From positions 3,100,001 to 3,164,000 of the forward strand of contig NZ_CP072827.1 of NCBI RefSeq assembly GCF_017916255.1: a DNA stretch of 64,000 bases. Reading direction: 5' to 3'. The number at the start of each line of letters is the position of its first letter. The stretch's first letter is position 1. The DNA is from Streptomyces mobaraensis NBRC 13819 = DSM 40847. GTDB lineage: Bacteria; Actinomycetota; Actinomycetes; Streptomycetales; Streptomycetaceae. Both the position numbers and the translations under genes were made by a program. This document shows positions 1 to 8,624 of this stretch, one piece after another. Under the pieces are notes generated by a model, which saw only the letters and a list, made by a program, of their open reading frames with translations, was not told the origin of the DNA and made no database searches.

Positions 1-30
1 CCGGCCGAGTTTGTAGAGGAAGGTGGCCAC
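1..30 (-). CDS. N-terminus of MMPL-family transporter (partial)
   Basis: The first 30 bases, read on the minus strand, give a GTG start at position 30 and ten codons, MATFLYKLGR, before the window ends. From memory, many actinomycete MMPL (RND-like) exporters begin with a very similar ATFLYRLGRFSFRR stretch. A GGAG ribosome site lies about nine bases upstream. The gene lies directly downstream of the TetR gene on the same strand, a common regulator-exporter arrangement. The call rests on ten residues only, so it is suggestive rather than proven. Confidence 0.5.
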   Translation of the reverse strand, partial: MATFLYKLGR

Positions 31-176
31 GAGGAGGTGTACTCCCGTCGGGTCGGAGAAACGAGCAACTGGCGGTGGGGAACCAGCCCGACGACGAGAG
101 CGGCGCGCCAGGTGGATCGGTAGGGGTTCGGGTTGCCGCGGTGGGGACCGCGGTGTGGGGGGATACGAGCCGGGGC

Positions 177-776
177 TCAGCAGCCGAGGGCGGGGAGCAC
201 CACGGCGTCGATGAAGCGGGCGAGGTAGGCGGTGTCCGCCGGCCGGTCCTCGATCAGCGGGCGGGTGATGAAGGCGCCGAGCACGGTGTGCGCGACGAAC
301 TCCATCGCGGGGGTGTCGGCGGGGATCTCCCCGCGTGCCACGGCCCGGTCGAGCAGCAGCCGGAGCGCCGCCTTCTCGGGTTCGATCAGCAGCTCCCGCA
401 GGGCACGGTGGAGGTCGGGGTTGCAGTGGACGGCGTGTCCGAGGCCCCGCATCAGAGCCGCGTCCCGCTCCATCTGCTCGGGGTCCGCGCAGGCCGTCAG
501 GGCCAGCAGGTCGCCCCGCAGGGTCCCGGTGTCGATGTCCGCGACCGTAATCGGCTTGGTGTGCCGCAGCGCGCTCGCCACCAGCTCCGGCTTGCCCTTC
601 CACTGGCGGTAGAGGGTCGCCTTGCTCGACCGGGTGCGGGCCGCCACGGCGTCCATGGTCAGCGCCTCGTAGCCGACCTCGCGGAGGATCGCCAGGACGG
701 CCTCGTAGAGCTCCGCCTCGCGTTCCGGCGTGAGCCGGGTGCGGCGGACCGGCGGCGCCGCGGGTTCCTCGGGCAT
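177..776 (-). CDS. TetR/AcrR-family transcriptional regulator
   Basis: A 199-residue protein with the TetR layout. The N-terminal helix-turn-helix spans about residues 18-64 (YEALTMDAVAARTRSSKATLYRQW is the recognisable region, with the typical KATLYRQW end), followed by an all-helical ligand/dimer domain. The ATG at 776 has a good CCTCCT (minus-strand AGGAGG) ribosome site 6-8 bases upstream. Two CGAAAC-type inverted repeats lie in the promoter region at 804-863, which suggests autoregulation. The likely target is the MMPL-like exporter starting at position 30 on the same strand, and possibly the divergent protease gene. The ligand cannot be inferred. Confidence 0.9.
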   Translation of the reverse strand: MPEEPAAPPVRRTRLTPEREAELYEAVLAILREVGYEALTMDAVAARTRSSKATLYRQWKGKPELVASALRHTKPITVADIDTGTLRGDLLALTACADPEQMERDAALMRGLGHAVHCNPDLHRALRELLIEPEKAALRLLLDRAVARGEIPADTPAMEFVAHTVLGAFITRPLIEDRPADTAYLARFIDAVVLPALGC

Positions 777-803
777 GCCGCACCTCCTCCGAGTCTCAAC
801 TGA

Positions 804-863
804 ACGAAACGGTTTCGTACAGTACGAGGGTACGGCCGCCCTTAACGAAACGACGCCGTTTCG
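804..863. promoter_or_regulatory. Paired inverted repeats, candidate TetR operators
   Basis: Two palindromes share the same half-site. Bases 804-818 read ACGAAAC-G-GTTTCGT, a perfect 7+1+7 repeat. Bases 846-863 read CGAAACG-ACGC-CGTTTCG. Their centres are about 43 bp apart, between the TetR start (776) and the protease start (940). A further perfect 11-mer, CGTACAGTACG, lies at 816-826. The sites are seen directly; assignment to the adjacent TetR is inference. Confidence 0.6.
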
Positions 864-939
864 ACCGTGGTGTGCGTCACGCGCGGCGCGCGTCCCGGCC
901 CGGGTTGCCGGTGCGCCGAACGGTGGAAACCATGAAGTG

Positions 940-3900
940 GTGAGCGATGCCTACCTGAGGTACCCCCATCTCCACGGCGATCTGCTCTGTTTCGTCGCGG
1001 AGGACGACCTGTGGCTGTCCCCGCTGCCGGGGGCGGACGGCGGCAAGGACCGCGCGTGGCGGCTGACCGTCGACCGCACCCGGCTGGGCCACCCGCGGTT
1101 CTCCCCCGACGGCACCCGGATCGCCTTCACCAGCTGGCGCAGCCTCGACCCCGAGGTGCACCTCGTCCCCGTGGACGGCGGCCCGGCCCGCAGACTGTCC
1201 TACTGGGGCAGTACCGACGCCCGGGTCTGCGGCTGGACGCCGCCGGGCCGCGACGGCGGCAGCGACATCCTCGCCGTCTCCTCCCACGGCCAGCCCTTCT
1301 CGTACTTCTCCTGGGCCTACCGGCTGCCGACCGACGGCAGCCCCGGCCTCCGCCTGCCGTGGGGCCCGGTGTCCGACATCGCGATGCGCGGCGGGCACGG
1401 CCCCGGCGACGCGCCCGGCGAGACGCTGCTGCTCACCGGCAAACCGCCGCACGAGCCGGCCTCCTGGAAGCGGTACCGGGGCGGGGCCATGGGACGGCTG
1501 TGGCTGATGGAGAAGCGGCTGGTACCGGAGCTGAACGGCCACCTGGACGCGGTGATGTTCGTCGGCGACCGGGTCGCGTTCCTCTCCGACCACGAGGGCG
1601 TCGCCAACCTCTACTCCTGCCGCCCCGACGGCACCGACCTGCGCCGCCACACCGACCATGCCGACTTCTACGCCCGGCACGCCTCCACCGACGGCAGCCG
1701 GGTCGTCTACCAGTGCGCGGGCGACCTGTGGCTGGTGGACGACCTCGGCCCGGACGCCGTCCCGCACCGGCTGGACCTCCGGCTCGGCGGTCCGCGCGCC
1801 GGGCGGCGCACGTACCAGGTGCAGGCCGCCTCGCACGTCGACGCGCTGGCCGTGGACACCACGGGCCGGGCCAGCGCCGTCCAGGTGCGCGGCAGCCTCT
1901 ACTGGCTGACCCACCGCGACGGTCCGGCGCGGGCCATCGCCGACACCCCGGGCGTCCGGGTCCGGCTGCCCGAGATGCTCGGCTCGACGGGCCGGGTCGC
2001 GTACGTCACCGACGCGGAGGGCGAGGACGCCGTCGAGATCGCCCGGCTGCCGAGCGCGGCGACGGCGGGGGAGCACCGGCGGCTGGCGGCGGGGCGGATC
2101 GGGCGGGTGCACGAGATGCTGTCCTCCCCGGACGGCTCGCGGCTGGCGATCGCGGCGCACGACGGACGGCTGCTGCTGGTGGACACATCGGACAGCGCGC
2201 CGGAGGGCGAACCGGCGGGGGAAGGCGGCTCGGCGGAAGTCAGCGGCCCCTCCGAGGTCGGCGAACTCGTCCGCTCCGACAACGGCCCCGTCCGCGACCT
2301 GGCCTTCTCCCCCGACTCCGGCTGGCTGACCTGGTCCCACCCGGGCATCGGCCGCTCGCTGCGGCAGATCAAGATCGCGCGCCTCTCCGACCGGATGGTC
2401 GTGGACGTCACCAACGGCCGCTTCGAGGACGAACAACCGGTCTTCACCCGCGACGGCCGCTACCTCGCCTTCCTCTCCTGGCGTGGCTTCGACCCGGTGT
2501 ACGACGTGCACACCGGCGACCTGTCGTTCCCACTGGGCTGCCGCCCCTACCTCGTCCCGCTCTCCTCGGCGACCCCCTCGCCGTTCGCGCTGACGGCGGA
2601 GGGGCGGCCGGCCGGGGGCGGGCTGGACGTCAGCGACACGGCCGGCGCGGAGACCGGGGGGCCGCTGACCGTGGAGACGGAGGGACTGGAGAACCGTGTG
2701 ACGCCGTTCCCGGTGGCCGCCTCCAAGTACTCGCACCTCCGCCCGGTGCACGGCGGCGGACTGGTGTGGCTGCGCTGGCCCATCTCCGGCGCCCTCGGCG
2801 AGACCTTCGCCAACCCCGCCGACACCTCCGGCCGCCCCACGCTCGAACACTTCGACCTGTGCAAGGCCAAGCGCACCGAACTGACCGCGTCCCTCGACTG
2901 GTTCGAGGTCAGCGGCGACGGATCCCGCCTCGTCGTCAACGACGAGGGCGACCTGCGGGCCGTGCCCGCCACCGAGTCCGGGGACCCCGACTCCGTCGTC
3001 CACATCGACATGCGCCGCATCCTGCACGAGGTGGACCCGGCCGCCGAGTGGCGGCAGGCGTACGCGGAGGCGGGCCGGATCGTCCGGTCCTACTTCTGGG
3101 AGCCCGGCATGGGAGGCGTCGACTGGGACGCGATCCTGGAGCAGTACCGTCCGCTGGTCGAACGCGTCGCCTCCCCCGACGACTTCGCCGACCTGCTCCG
3201 CGAGGTGCTGGGCGAACTGGGCACCTCCCACGCGTACGTCATCGGCTCCCGCCGCAACGAGGGACCGCCGCACTACCAGCGCGCCATCGGCCTCCTCGGC
3301 GCCAACCTCGTCCGGCTCAAGGACGGCCGCTGGGCGGTACGCCGCATCCTGCCCGGCGACTCGTCGGACTCCAAGGCCCGCTCCCCGCTGGCCGGTTCGG
3401 GCATCCGCGAGGGCGCCGTCCTGACGCACGTGGACGGCCGGCCGGTCGACCCGGTCACCGGCCCGTACCCGCTGCTGGCCGCGGCCGGGGGGACCACCGT
3501 CGAGCTGACCTTCGCCCCGGCGGAGGGCGAGGGACCGGCCCGCCGGGTGGCGGTGGTGCCGCTGGTCGACGAACGCCCGCTCCGCTACCAGGACTGGGTG
3601 GCCAAGCGCCGCGCGGTCGTCCGCGAACTGAGCGGCGGCAAATGCGGCTACCTGCACATCCCCGACATGGGCGGCTCCGGCTGGGCCCAGTTCAACCGCG
3701 ACCTGCGGATGGAGATGTCCCGGCCCGCCCTCATCGTGGACGTCCGCGGCAACGCGGGCGGCAACATCAGCGAACTGGTCGTGGAGAAGCTCACCCGCAC
3801 GATCATCGGCTGGGACCTCACCCGGGGCGCGCAGCCGGTGAGTTACGCCTCCAACGCGCCGCGCGGCCCGGTCGTCGCCATCGCCGACGAGATGACGTCC

Positions 3901-4266
3901 TCCGACGGCGACATGATCACCGCCGCGTTCAAGCTCCAGGGCATCGGACCGGTCGTGGGCCTGCGCACCTGGGGCGGCGTCATCGGCATGACGGGCCGGC
4001 ACCGGCTCGGGGACGGGACGGCGATCACCGTGCCGATGAACGCCGCCTGGTTCGACGCGTACGGCTGGGACGTCGAGAACCACGGCGTGGAGCCGGACAT
4101 CGAGGTGGACCGGACACCGGTGGACTGGGCCGAGGGCCGCCACAAGCAACTCGACGACGCGGTCCGGCTGGCCCTGGACCTCCTGGAACGCCACGGCGCG
4201 ACCACCCCACCGGACTACACCGCCGTCCCGAACCGCGCCCGGCCGGAACTCCCGCCGCGTACTTAG
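940..4266 (+). CDS. Tricorn-like S41 peptidase with PDZ domain
   Basis: About 1108 residues, the usual size for tricorn protease homologues. The N-terminal half holds two WD/beta-propeller-like regions (SYWGSTDARVCGW, FSPDSGWLTW, FTRDGRYLAFLSW). A C1 helical segment, a PDZ domain (near residues 795-880) and a C-terminal S41 peptidase fold follow. Visible catalytic candidates are His764 in GTSHAYV and Ser988-Asp989 in MTSSDGDM. The protein is expected to cut oligopeptides downstream of the proteasome in the cytoplasm. I chose GTG at 940 because homologues begin at SDAYLRYPHLHG; GTG at 937 is equally possible. It is divergent from the TetR gene and shares its operator region. Confidence 0.9.
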   Translation: MSDAYLRYPHLHGDLLCFVAEDDLWLSPLPGADGGKDRAWRLTVDRTRLGHPRFSPDGTRIAFTSWRSLDPEVHLVPVDGGPARRLSYWGSTDARVCGWTPPGRDGGSDILAVSSHGQPFSYFSWAYRLPTDGSPGLRLPWGPVSDIAMRGGHGPGDAPGETLLLTGKPPHEPASWKRYRGGAMGRLWLMEKRLVPELNGHLDAVMFVGDRVAFLSDHEGVANLYSCRPDGTDLRRHTDHADFYARHASTDGSRVVYQCAGDLWLVDDLGPDAVPHRLDLRLGGPRAGRRTYQVQAASHVDALAVDTTGRASAVQVRGSLYWLTHRDGPARAIADTPGVRVRLPEMLGSTGRVAYVTDAEGEDAVEIARLPSAATAGEHRRLAAGRIGRVHEMLSSPDGSRLAIAAHDGRLLLVDTSDSAPEGEPAGEGGSAEVSGPSEVGELVRSDNGPVRDLAFSPDSGWLTWSHPGIGRSLRQIKIARLSDRMVVDVTNGRFEDEQPVFTRDGRYLAFLSWRGFDPVYDVHTGDLSFPLGCRPYLVPLSSATPSPFALTAEGRPAGGGLDVSDTAGAETGGPLTVETEGLENRVTPFPVAASKYSHLRPVHGGGLVWLRWPISGALGETFANPADTSGRPTLEHFDLCKAKRTELTASLDWFEVSGDGSRLVVNDEGDLRAVPATESGDPDSVVHIDMRRILHEVDPAAEWRQAYAEAGRIVRSYFWEPGMGGVDWDAILEQYRPLVERVASPDDFADLLREVLGELGTSHAYVIGSRRNEGPPHYQRAIGLLGANLVRLKDGRWAVRRILPGDSSDSKARSPLAGSGIREGAVLTHVDGRPVDPVTGPYPLLAAAGGTTVELTFAPAEGEGPARRVAVVPLVDERPLRYQDWVAKRRAVVRELSGGKCGYLHIPDMGGSGWAQFNRDLRMEMSRPALIVDVRGNAGGNISELVVEKLTRTIIGWDLTRGAQPVSYASNAPRGPVVAIADEMTSSDGDMITAAFKLQGIGPVVGLRTWGGVIGMTGRHRLGDGTAITVPMNAAWFDAYGWDVENHGVEPDIEVDRTPVDWAEGRHKQLDDAVRLALDLLERHGATTPPDYTAVPNRARPELPPRT

Positions 4267-4330
4267 CCCGTCCGGCGCTTGAGGACGCGCACCGCAGGTG
4301 CGCTCGGGGGTGCGGGGGCGCAGCCCCCGC
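4267..4330 (+). repeat. Streptomyces intergenic repeat, copy 1
   Basis: Directly after the TAG stop comes GCCCGTCCGGCGCTTGAGG and then a GC-rich dyad (GCGGGGGCGCAGCCCCCGC). The same opening recurs at 16571, also right after a TAG stop. This is a dispersed 3'-end repeat of the REP type familiar from streptomycete genomes. Confidence 0.65.
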
Positions 4331-4370
4331 GAGAAACGGGAAGGGGCGGGACAGGGGCACAAACCACAAG

Positions 4371-4400
4371 GGGGCGCGCCCTGCACACAGGGCGCGCCCC
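4371..4400. terminator. Bidirectional hairpin terminator
   Basis: GGGGCGCGCCCTG at 4371-4383 pairs perfectly with 4388-4400 around a CACA loop, a 13-bp stem. It sits between the converging protease gene and the small gene at 4434-4610. There is no clear U-tract, as is usual in this genus. Confidence 0.65.
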
Positions 4401-4433
4401 TCAGCCGAAGCGGGACCGCTTCAACCGGCCACG

Positions 4434-4610
4434 TCAGCGATCGCCGAGATCATCCTGGATGTCGTCGATCGACGTCTGCCGCCCCTGCTCCTGCTTCCCC
4501 TTCACCCGGTCCTGCGCCTGCTGCCCCCGCTGCTGGGCCTGCTCCTTGGCCTGCTGCGCCTTCTGCTTGGCCTGCTGAGCCTTGCCCTGCATCTCGTCCT
4601 TGATGCCCAT
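4434..4610 (-). CDS. Small Gln/Lys/Ala-rich coiled-coil protein
   Basis: This 58-residue ORF begins MGIKDEMQGKAQQAKQKA and continues with repeated AQQAK/EQAQQ heptad-like units before an acidic tail (SIDDIQDDLGD). The composition is very polar, with no Cys or aromatic residues, resembling CsbD- or LEA-like stress proteins. Those families often show K-x-x-x-QQAK patterns, but I do not assign one. The ATG at 4610 has GAGGAG nine bases upstream. The third codon positions are almost all G or C, supporting a real gene despite its size. It stands alone between two terminator-bounded units. Confidence 0.75.
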   Translation of the reverse strand: MGIKDEMQGKAQQAKQKAQQAKEQAQQRGQQAQDRVKGKQEQGRQTSIDDIQDDLGDR

Positions 4611-4687
4611 GCGTGTTCACTCCTCGGGAAGATCGTGTGATCGGGCCGGAACCAGCCTCACACGCACCGTCACCCATCGCATGTCGA

Positions 4688-5593
4688 TCAGTGACCCTCC
4701 GTACTCACGCGGCGCCCGGCGGCATCGGCGGCCCCTCCCGCCCCCAGCAGCCCCGGCGTCCTCGCCGAGGCCAGCCGGGGCCCGAACCGCCGCATCTCGC
4801 GCCGCGCCCCGAACGCGATCAGCCCGGGCAGCGCCGCCCGCACCGACTGGGCGCCGCGCAGCCACCCCTGGGCGTACACGTGCGCCGAGCGCCGCTCGAT
4901 GCCCGCCACCAGCCGCTCGACGGCCGGATCGAGCGGGTACGTCCGGTTCGCCGGCCACGGCAGCCGCCGCCGCATCTCCCGCATCACGGCGTTCTCGTCG
5001 GCGCCGCGCACCATGTCGGTCTCCGTCCAGCTCAGATACCCCACGCCGACACGTACGCCCCGGTGCCCGACCTCGGCGCGCAACCCGTGCGCGTACGCCT
5101 CCGCTCCCGCCTTGGACGCGCAGTACGCGGTCATCATCGGCGCGGGCGCGACCGCGGCGAACGAGGCGATCTGCAACAGGTAGCCGCGGCTGTCCAGGAG
5201 GGCCGGCAGGAAGGCGCGGCCGGTGACGGCGGAGCCGATCAGGTTGACCTCGACGACCCGCCGCCAGACGGCGAAGTCGCAGCCGTCGAAGGGACCGCCG
5301 GCGGCGACACCGGCATTGGCGACGACGGTGTCGATCCGCCCGAAGCGCGCCCGGGCCTCGTGGGCGACCCGCTCCATGGCCTCCTGGTCGGTGACGTCGG
5401 CGGTCCAGCACCCCACGTCCGTCCGCAACCCGCCCGCCACGCGGCGCAGTTCGTCCGGCTCCAGCCCGACGAGGGCGAGCCGCGCCCCTCGCGCCGACAG
5501 CTTGCGGGCCAGGGACTCCCCCACCCCACGGGCCGCGCCCGTCACGACGACGACCTGCCCGGCGAGGCCGCTCCGGCGGTACGCCGCGCTCAT
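4688..5593 (-). CDS. Short-chain dehydrogenase/reductase (SDR)
   Basis: A 301-residue NAD(P)-dependent oxidoreductase with a classical SDR core. The cofactor motif VTGAARGVG is near residues 18-26, NAGVAAGG in the middle, the catalytic Ser in LLQIASFAAV, and the YCASK version of YxxxK after it. The C-terminal 60 residues extend past the core. The gene overlaps the monooxygenase gene by the four bases ATGA (5590-5593), so the two are translationally coupled. The pair probably oxidises or reduces the same substrate, an alcohol/ketone step followed or preceded by oxygenation. The substrate is unknown. Confidence 0.92.
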   Translation of the reverse strand: MSAAYRRSGLAGQVVVVTGAARGVGESLARKLSARGARLALVGLEPDELRRVAGGLRTDVGCWTADVTDQEAMERVAHEARARFGRIDTVVANAGVAAGGPFDGCDFAVWRRVVEVNLIGSAVTGRAFLPALLDSRGYLLQIASFAAVAPAPMMTAYCASKAGAEAYAHGLRAEVGHRGVRVGVGYLSWTETDMVRGADENAVMREMRRRLPWPANRTYPLDPAVERLVAGIERRSAHVYAQGWLRGAQSVRAALPGLIAFGARREMRRFGPRLASARTPGLLGAGGAADAAGRRVSTEGH

Positions 5594-7110
5594 CGCGCCA
5601 CCGCCCCTTCGCCCAGCCCCGCCGGGGCCTGCGTACGAGGCCGTCGCGGTTCCCGCAGCACCTGGTACTCCTGGAGGTCCACCCGCCGGGTGACCCGGCG
5701 GAACTCGGCGGTCGTACCCGGCCAGGCGGTGGTGTTACGGCCTTCGGAGTCGAGGTACCAGCTGTCGCACCCACCGGTGTTCCACACGGTCCGCTCCATC
5801 CGCCGCTGGATGCCGCGGTTCCAGGCGTTGACGGCGGACGGCCGGGCGACGAGCGCGGTCCGGCCGCCGAGGACGTCGAGTTGCCGGAGGAAGTCGGCCA
5901 GGTAGTTCAGCTGCGACTCGATCATCAGGATCATCGAGCTGTTCCCGAGGCCGGTGTTGGGCCCGATGATGAAGAGGAGGTTGGGGAACCCGGCGGCGGT
6001 GGTGCCGCGCAGCGCGGCCATGCCGTCCTTCCACGTCTCGGCGAGCGTCACGCCGTCGGCACCGGTGATCCGCCGGGCGATCGGCATGTCGGTCACCCGG
6101 AACCCGGTGCCGAAGACGAGCGCGTCGGCCTCGACCCGCGTCCCGTCGGCGGCGACCAGCCCGGACCCGCGCACCTCGGCCAGCCCGGACGCCACGACAT
6201 CGACGTTCGCCCTGGTCAACGCCGGGTAGTAGTCGTTGGAGAGCAGGATCCGCTTGCAGCCGATGCGGTAGTCGGGGGTGAGCCGGGCGCGCAGCTCCGG
6301 GTCCTTCACGGCGCGGCGCAGGTGCGCCTTGGCGACCGCCTCGACGAAACCGAGCCGGTCCGGCCGCTTGGTGAACGCCCCCACCTGCAACTCCCGTATC
6401 CCCCACAGCATCCCGCGCCGGGCGGCCCGCGTCGCCGGCACCTTGCCGTGCAGCCACCGCTCCACGCCGGTGATCCGCCGGTCGGCCCGGGGCAGCACCC
6501 AGGCCGGGGTGCGCTGGAAGAGGGTGAGCCGGGAGACCTCCGGCTGGATCGCGGGGACGATCTGGATCGCCGACGCCCCGGTACCGACCACGGCGACGCG
6601 CTTGCCGCGCAGGTCGACGCCGTGGTCCCAGCGGGCGGAGTGGAAGACGGGCCCGGGGAACGCGTCCAGCCCGGGGATCTCCGGCAGCCGCGGGTCGGAG
6701 AGCGGCCCGGTGGCGGAGACGACGACGTCGGCGGTGTACGCCCCGGAGGCGGTGTCCAGCTCCCAGCGCATCCGCTCGGCGTCCCACCGCGCCGACCTGA
6801 CCTCGGAGTTCAGCCGGAGGTGCGGCCGGAGCCCGTAGGTGTCGGTGACGCGTTCCAGGTAGGCCCGTATGTGCGGCTGCCCCGAGAAGTTGCGCGGCCA
6901 CTCGGGGTTGGGCGCGAAGGAGAAGGAATAGAGATGCGACGGGACATCGCAGGCACACCCGGGATAGGTGTTGTCCCGCCAGGTCCCGCCGATCGCGTCG
7001 GCCCGTTCCAGGACGACGAAGTCCGTCACCCCCTCCCGCCGGAGCCGCACGGCCGCCCCCAGCCCCCCGAACCCGGACCCGATCACCGCCACGCGCACGT
7101 GCTCGGCCAT
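5590..7110 (-). CDS. Flavin monooxygenase, Baeyer-Villiger type
   Basis: A 506-residue class B flavoprotein monooxygenase. It shows an N-terminal FAD Rossmann motif (VIGSGFGGLG), the Baeyer-Villiger fingerprint FPGPVFHSARWD (consensus FxGxxxHxxxW), and a second NADPH-binding GxGxxx motif (VVGTGASAIQ). The reaction expected is NADPH- and O2-dependent conversion of a ketone to an ester or lactone. I chose ATG at 7110 because of the GGGAGG site just upstream and because MAEHVRVAVIGSG fits the family. The upstream 16 codons look like leader. It forms an operon with the SDR gene and faces a MerR regulator across a 176-bp gap holding a strong inverted repeat. Confidence 0.93.
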   Translation of the reverse strand: MAEHVRVAVIGSGFGGLGAAVRLRREGVTDFVVLERADAIGGTWRDNTYPGCACDVPSHLYSFSFAPNPEWPRNFSGQPHIRAYLERVTDTYGLRPHLRLNSEVRSARWDAERMRWELDTASGAYTADVVVSATGPLSDPRLPEIPGLDAFPGPVFHSARWDHGVDLRGKRVAVVGTGASAIQIVPAIQPEVSRLTLFQRTPAWVLPRADRRITGVERWLHGKVPATRAARRGMLWGIRELQVGAFTKRPDRLGFVEAVAKAHLRRAVKDPELRARLTPDYRIGCKRILLSNDYYPALTRANVDVVASGLAEVRGSGLVAADGTRVEADALVFGTGFRVTDMPIARRITGADGVTLAETWKDGMAALRGTTAAGFPNLLFIIGPNTGLGNSSMILMIESQLNYLADFLRQLDVLGGRTALVARPSAVNAWNRGIQRRMERTVWNTGGCDSWYLDSEGRNTTAWPGTTAEFRRVTRRVDLQEYQVLREPRRPRTQAPAGLGEGAVAR

Positions 7111-7137
7111 TCCGCTGCCTCCCGGATCGCGACGCAT

Positions 7138-7159
7138 CGTGCCAGTGATTGCTGGCACG
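7138..7159. promoter_or_regulatory. 22-bp inverted repeat, candidate MerR operator
   Basis: CGTGCCAG (7138-7145), a 6-bp TGATTG spacer, and CTGGCACG (7152-7159) form a perfect 8+6+8 palindrome between the divergent monooxygenase and MerR genes. A second small dyad, TACCGAGCGGTA, is at 7182-7193. The MerR protein is the natural candidate to bind here. Confidence 0.6.
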
Positions 7160-7286
7160 GTGCGAGCGTAGGGGGACGCCGTACCGAGCGGTAGGGGTGC
7201 GGCACAAGGAAGTTACCGCCGGTTGCAGTCGCCGGGGCCCCCTTTCGGCCCGCCTCCCCGAGCCGGGAAGGCCCTACGCTGCCCGC

Positions 7287-8063
7287 GTGAGCACCGACGA
7301 GACCGAGGGAGCCGGGGGACGGGACACCACCCCCGGGAAGCGCGAGTACCGGATGGCCGACCTCGCCCGCGAGGCGGGCATCACCGTCCGCACGCTGCGC
7401 TTCTACCGCGAGCGCGGACTCGTCCCGCCGCCGCGCCGGGAGGGCCGCATCGCCTGGTACGACGGCACCCACCTCACCCGCCTCCGCACCATCACCGCCC
7501 TCCTGGAGCGCGGCCACACCCTGGGCGGCATCGCGGACCTCCTGGCCGCCTTCGAGGGCGGCCGGGACGTGGCCGAACTGCTCGGCCTGGACGGCGCGTC
7601 ACCCACCCCTTGGTCCCGCGAGACCCCGGTCCGCCTGGGCGCGGAGGAACTGGCGGACACCTTCGCGGGCCAGGTCACGGCCGAGAACCTCGCCGCCGCG
7701 CTCGACATCGGCTACCTCGCCGTGGACGGCGAGGAGTTCGTCCACGTCAGCCGCCGCCTCCTGGACGCGTCGACCGAACTCGTCCGCGCCGGCGTCCCCT
7801 TGTCGGCCGTCCTGGAAGCGGGCCGCCGCGTCCGAGCCCACGCCGACGCCCTGGCCGAAATCTTCGCCGACCTCATCCGCACCCACGCCCGCCCCGAGCA
7901 CACGGTACGCACCCTGGAACAACTGCGCCCGGTCTCCCAGACGGTGGTCGACGCGGAGGTCTCCATGGCCATGGACCGCCACATAAGAGCCAACGCCGAC
8001 ACCTGGACCCAGGACACCGCCCCACGGGAGGACGCGACTCACCGCGGCACGACCTCCACGTGA
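7287..8063 (+). CDS. MerR-family transcriptional regulator
   Basis: From GTG 7287 the protein has 258 residues. After a charged 22-residue lead comes the MerR winged helix (YRMADLAREAGITVRTLRFYRERGL), then a dimerisation helix and a C-terminal effector region with no obvious metal Cys cluster. An ATG at 7353 (MADLAREAG) would remove the lead; neither start has a strong ribosome site. It is divergent from the monooxygenase-SDR operon, so it probably controls that operon in response to a small organic molecule. Its last 25 bp overlap the end of the convergent small gene at 8039-8260. Confidence 0.88.
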   Translation: MSTDETEGAGGRDTTPGKREYRMADLAREAGITVRTLRFYRERGLVPPPRREGRIAWYDGTHLTRLRTITALLERGHTLGGIADLLAAFEGGRDVAELLGLDGASPTPWSRETPVRLGAEELADTFAGQVTAENLAAALDIGYLAVDGEEFVHVSRRLLDASTELVRAGVPLSAVLEAGRRVRAHADALAEIFADLIRTHARPEHTVRTLEQLRPVSQTVVDAEVSMAMDRHIRANADTWTQDTAPREDATHRGTTST

Positions 8064-8260
8064 AACTCTTCCAGGACCTCCAAAGCCGCCTCGAAGAGGC
8101 TGTACTCCTCCCCTTGCGGCGACAACCGTCGCCCGAGAGCGCGCCGAGCGACGTCCGAGTGCTCCCAGACGAGCGTGAAGGGCGCGGTCACGCCGAGCCA
8201 CCCGTACTTCAGTGCTTCCCTCCGCCGTGACGACCCCACGAGATCGTGAACGGTCTGCAC
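8039..8260 (-). CDS. Small hypothetical protein
   Basis: A 73-residue ORF starting at GTG 8260. Its composition is protein-like (VTAPFTLVWEHSDVARRALG, EYSLFEAALEVLEEF) and its third positions are GC-rich. In-frame stops lie just upstream, so it is either a complete small gene or the 3' remnant of something larger. No family is recognised. It overlaps the MerR gene tail by 25 bp in antisense. A ribosome site is not evident, which lowers confidence. Confidence 0.45.
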   Translation of the reverse strand: MQTVHDLVGSSRRREALKYGWLGVTAPFTLVWEHSDVARRALGRRLSPQGEEYSLFEAALEVLEEFHVEVVPR

Positions 8261-8624
8261 CGAACCGGCCCGTTACCCCAAATAAGACGCAGAGCGCCGC
8301 TCCAGAAAATGCCCGATCCGCAGGCACTGTGTGTGATGCGTGGGCAGGCGGCCGAGTGGGAGCGCGCCGGCGTCCGGCAGGGCGTCGAGTTGCCGCGCCG
8401 GAAGGGCTGGGAGCGCTGGGAGGGGGCACACCGTGAGCCCGGCCGACCGCAGCGCCCAGCCGCCCTCCCGAGTGATCATGGCCGCACCCACCCGGTGGGC
8501 CGTCCGAGGCAACGTCATGCCGACCCGCTCGCGCCTGCTCCGCGTCACCCCCGCCGGGCTGAACCATTGCCCTGGTCAAGACGCCGGAGAGGGATCCGGG
8601 CGACATCGAGGGGAACGACGGCCG
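8261..8624. other. Intergenic gap, no convincing gene
   Basis: The 364 bp between the small ORF and the carbonic anhydrase gene holds open frames on both strands, but none has a ribosome site or a credible protein pattern. The part near 8270-8340 is less GC-rich than its surroundings and may hold promoters. Confidence 0.5.

Noticed and set aside
877..4386. Very long open frame antisense to the tricorn-like protease
   Set aside because: Arg/Gly/Val-rich translation with no domain logic; it arises from the GC-biased third positions of the real plus-strand gene.
8273..8548. 91-residue minus-strand frame before the carbonic anhydrase gene
   Set aside because: No ribosome site, unremarkable low-complexity composition and no neighbour logic.
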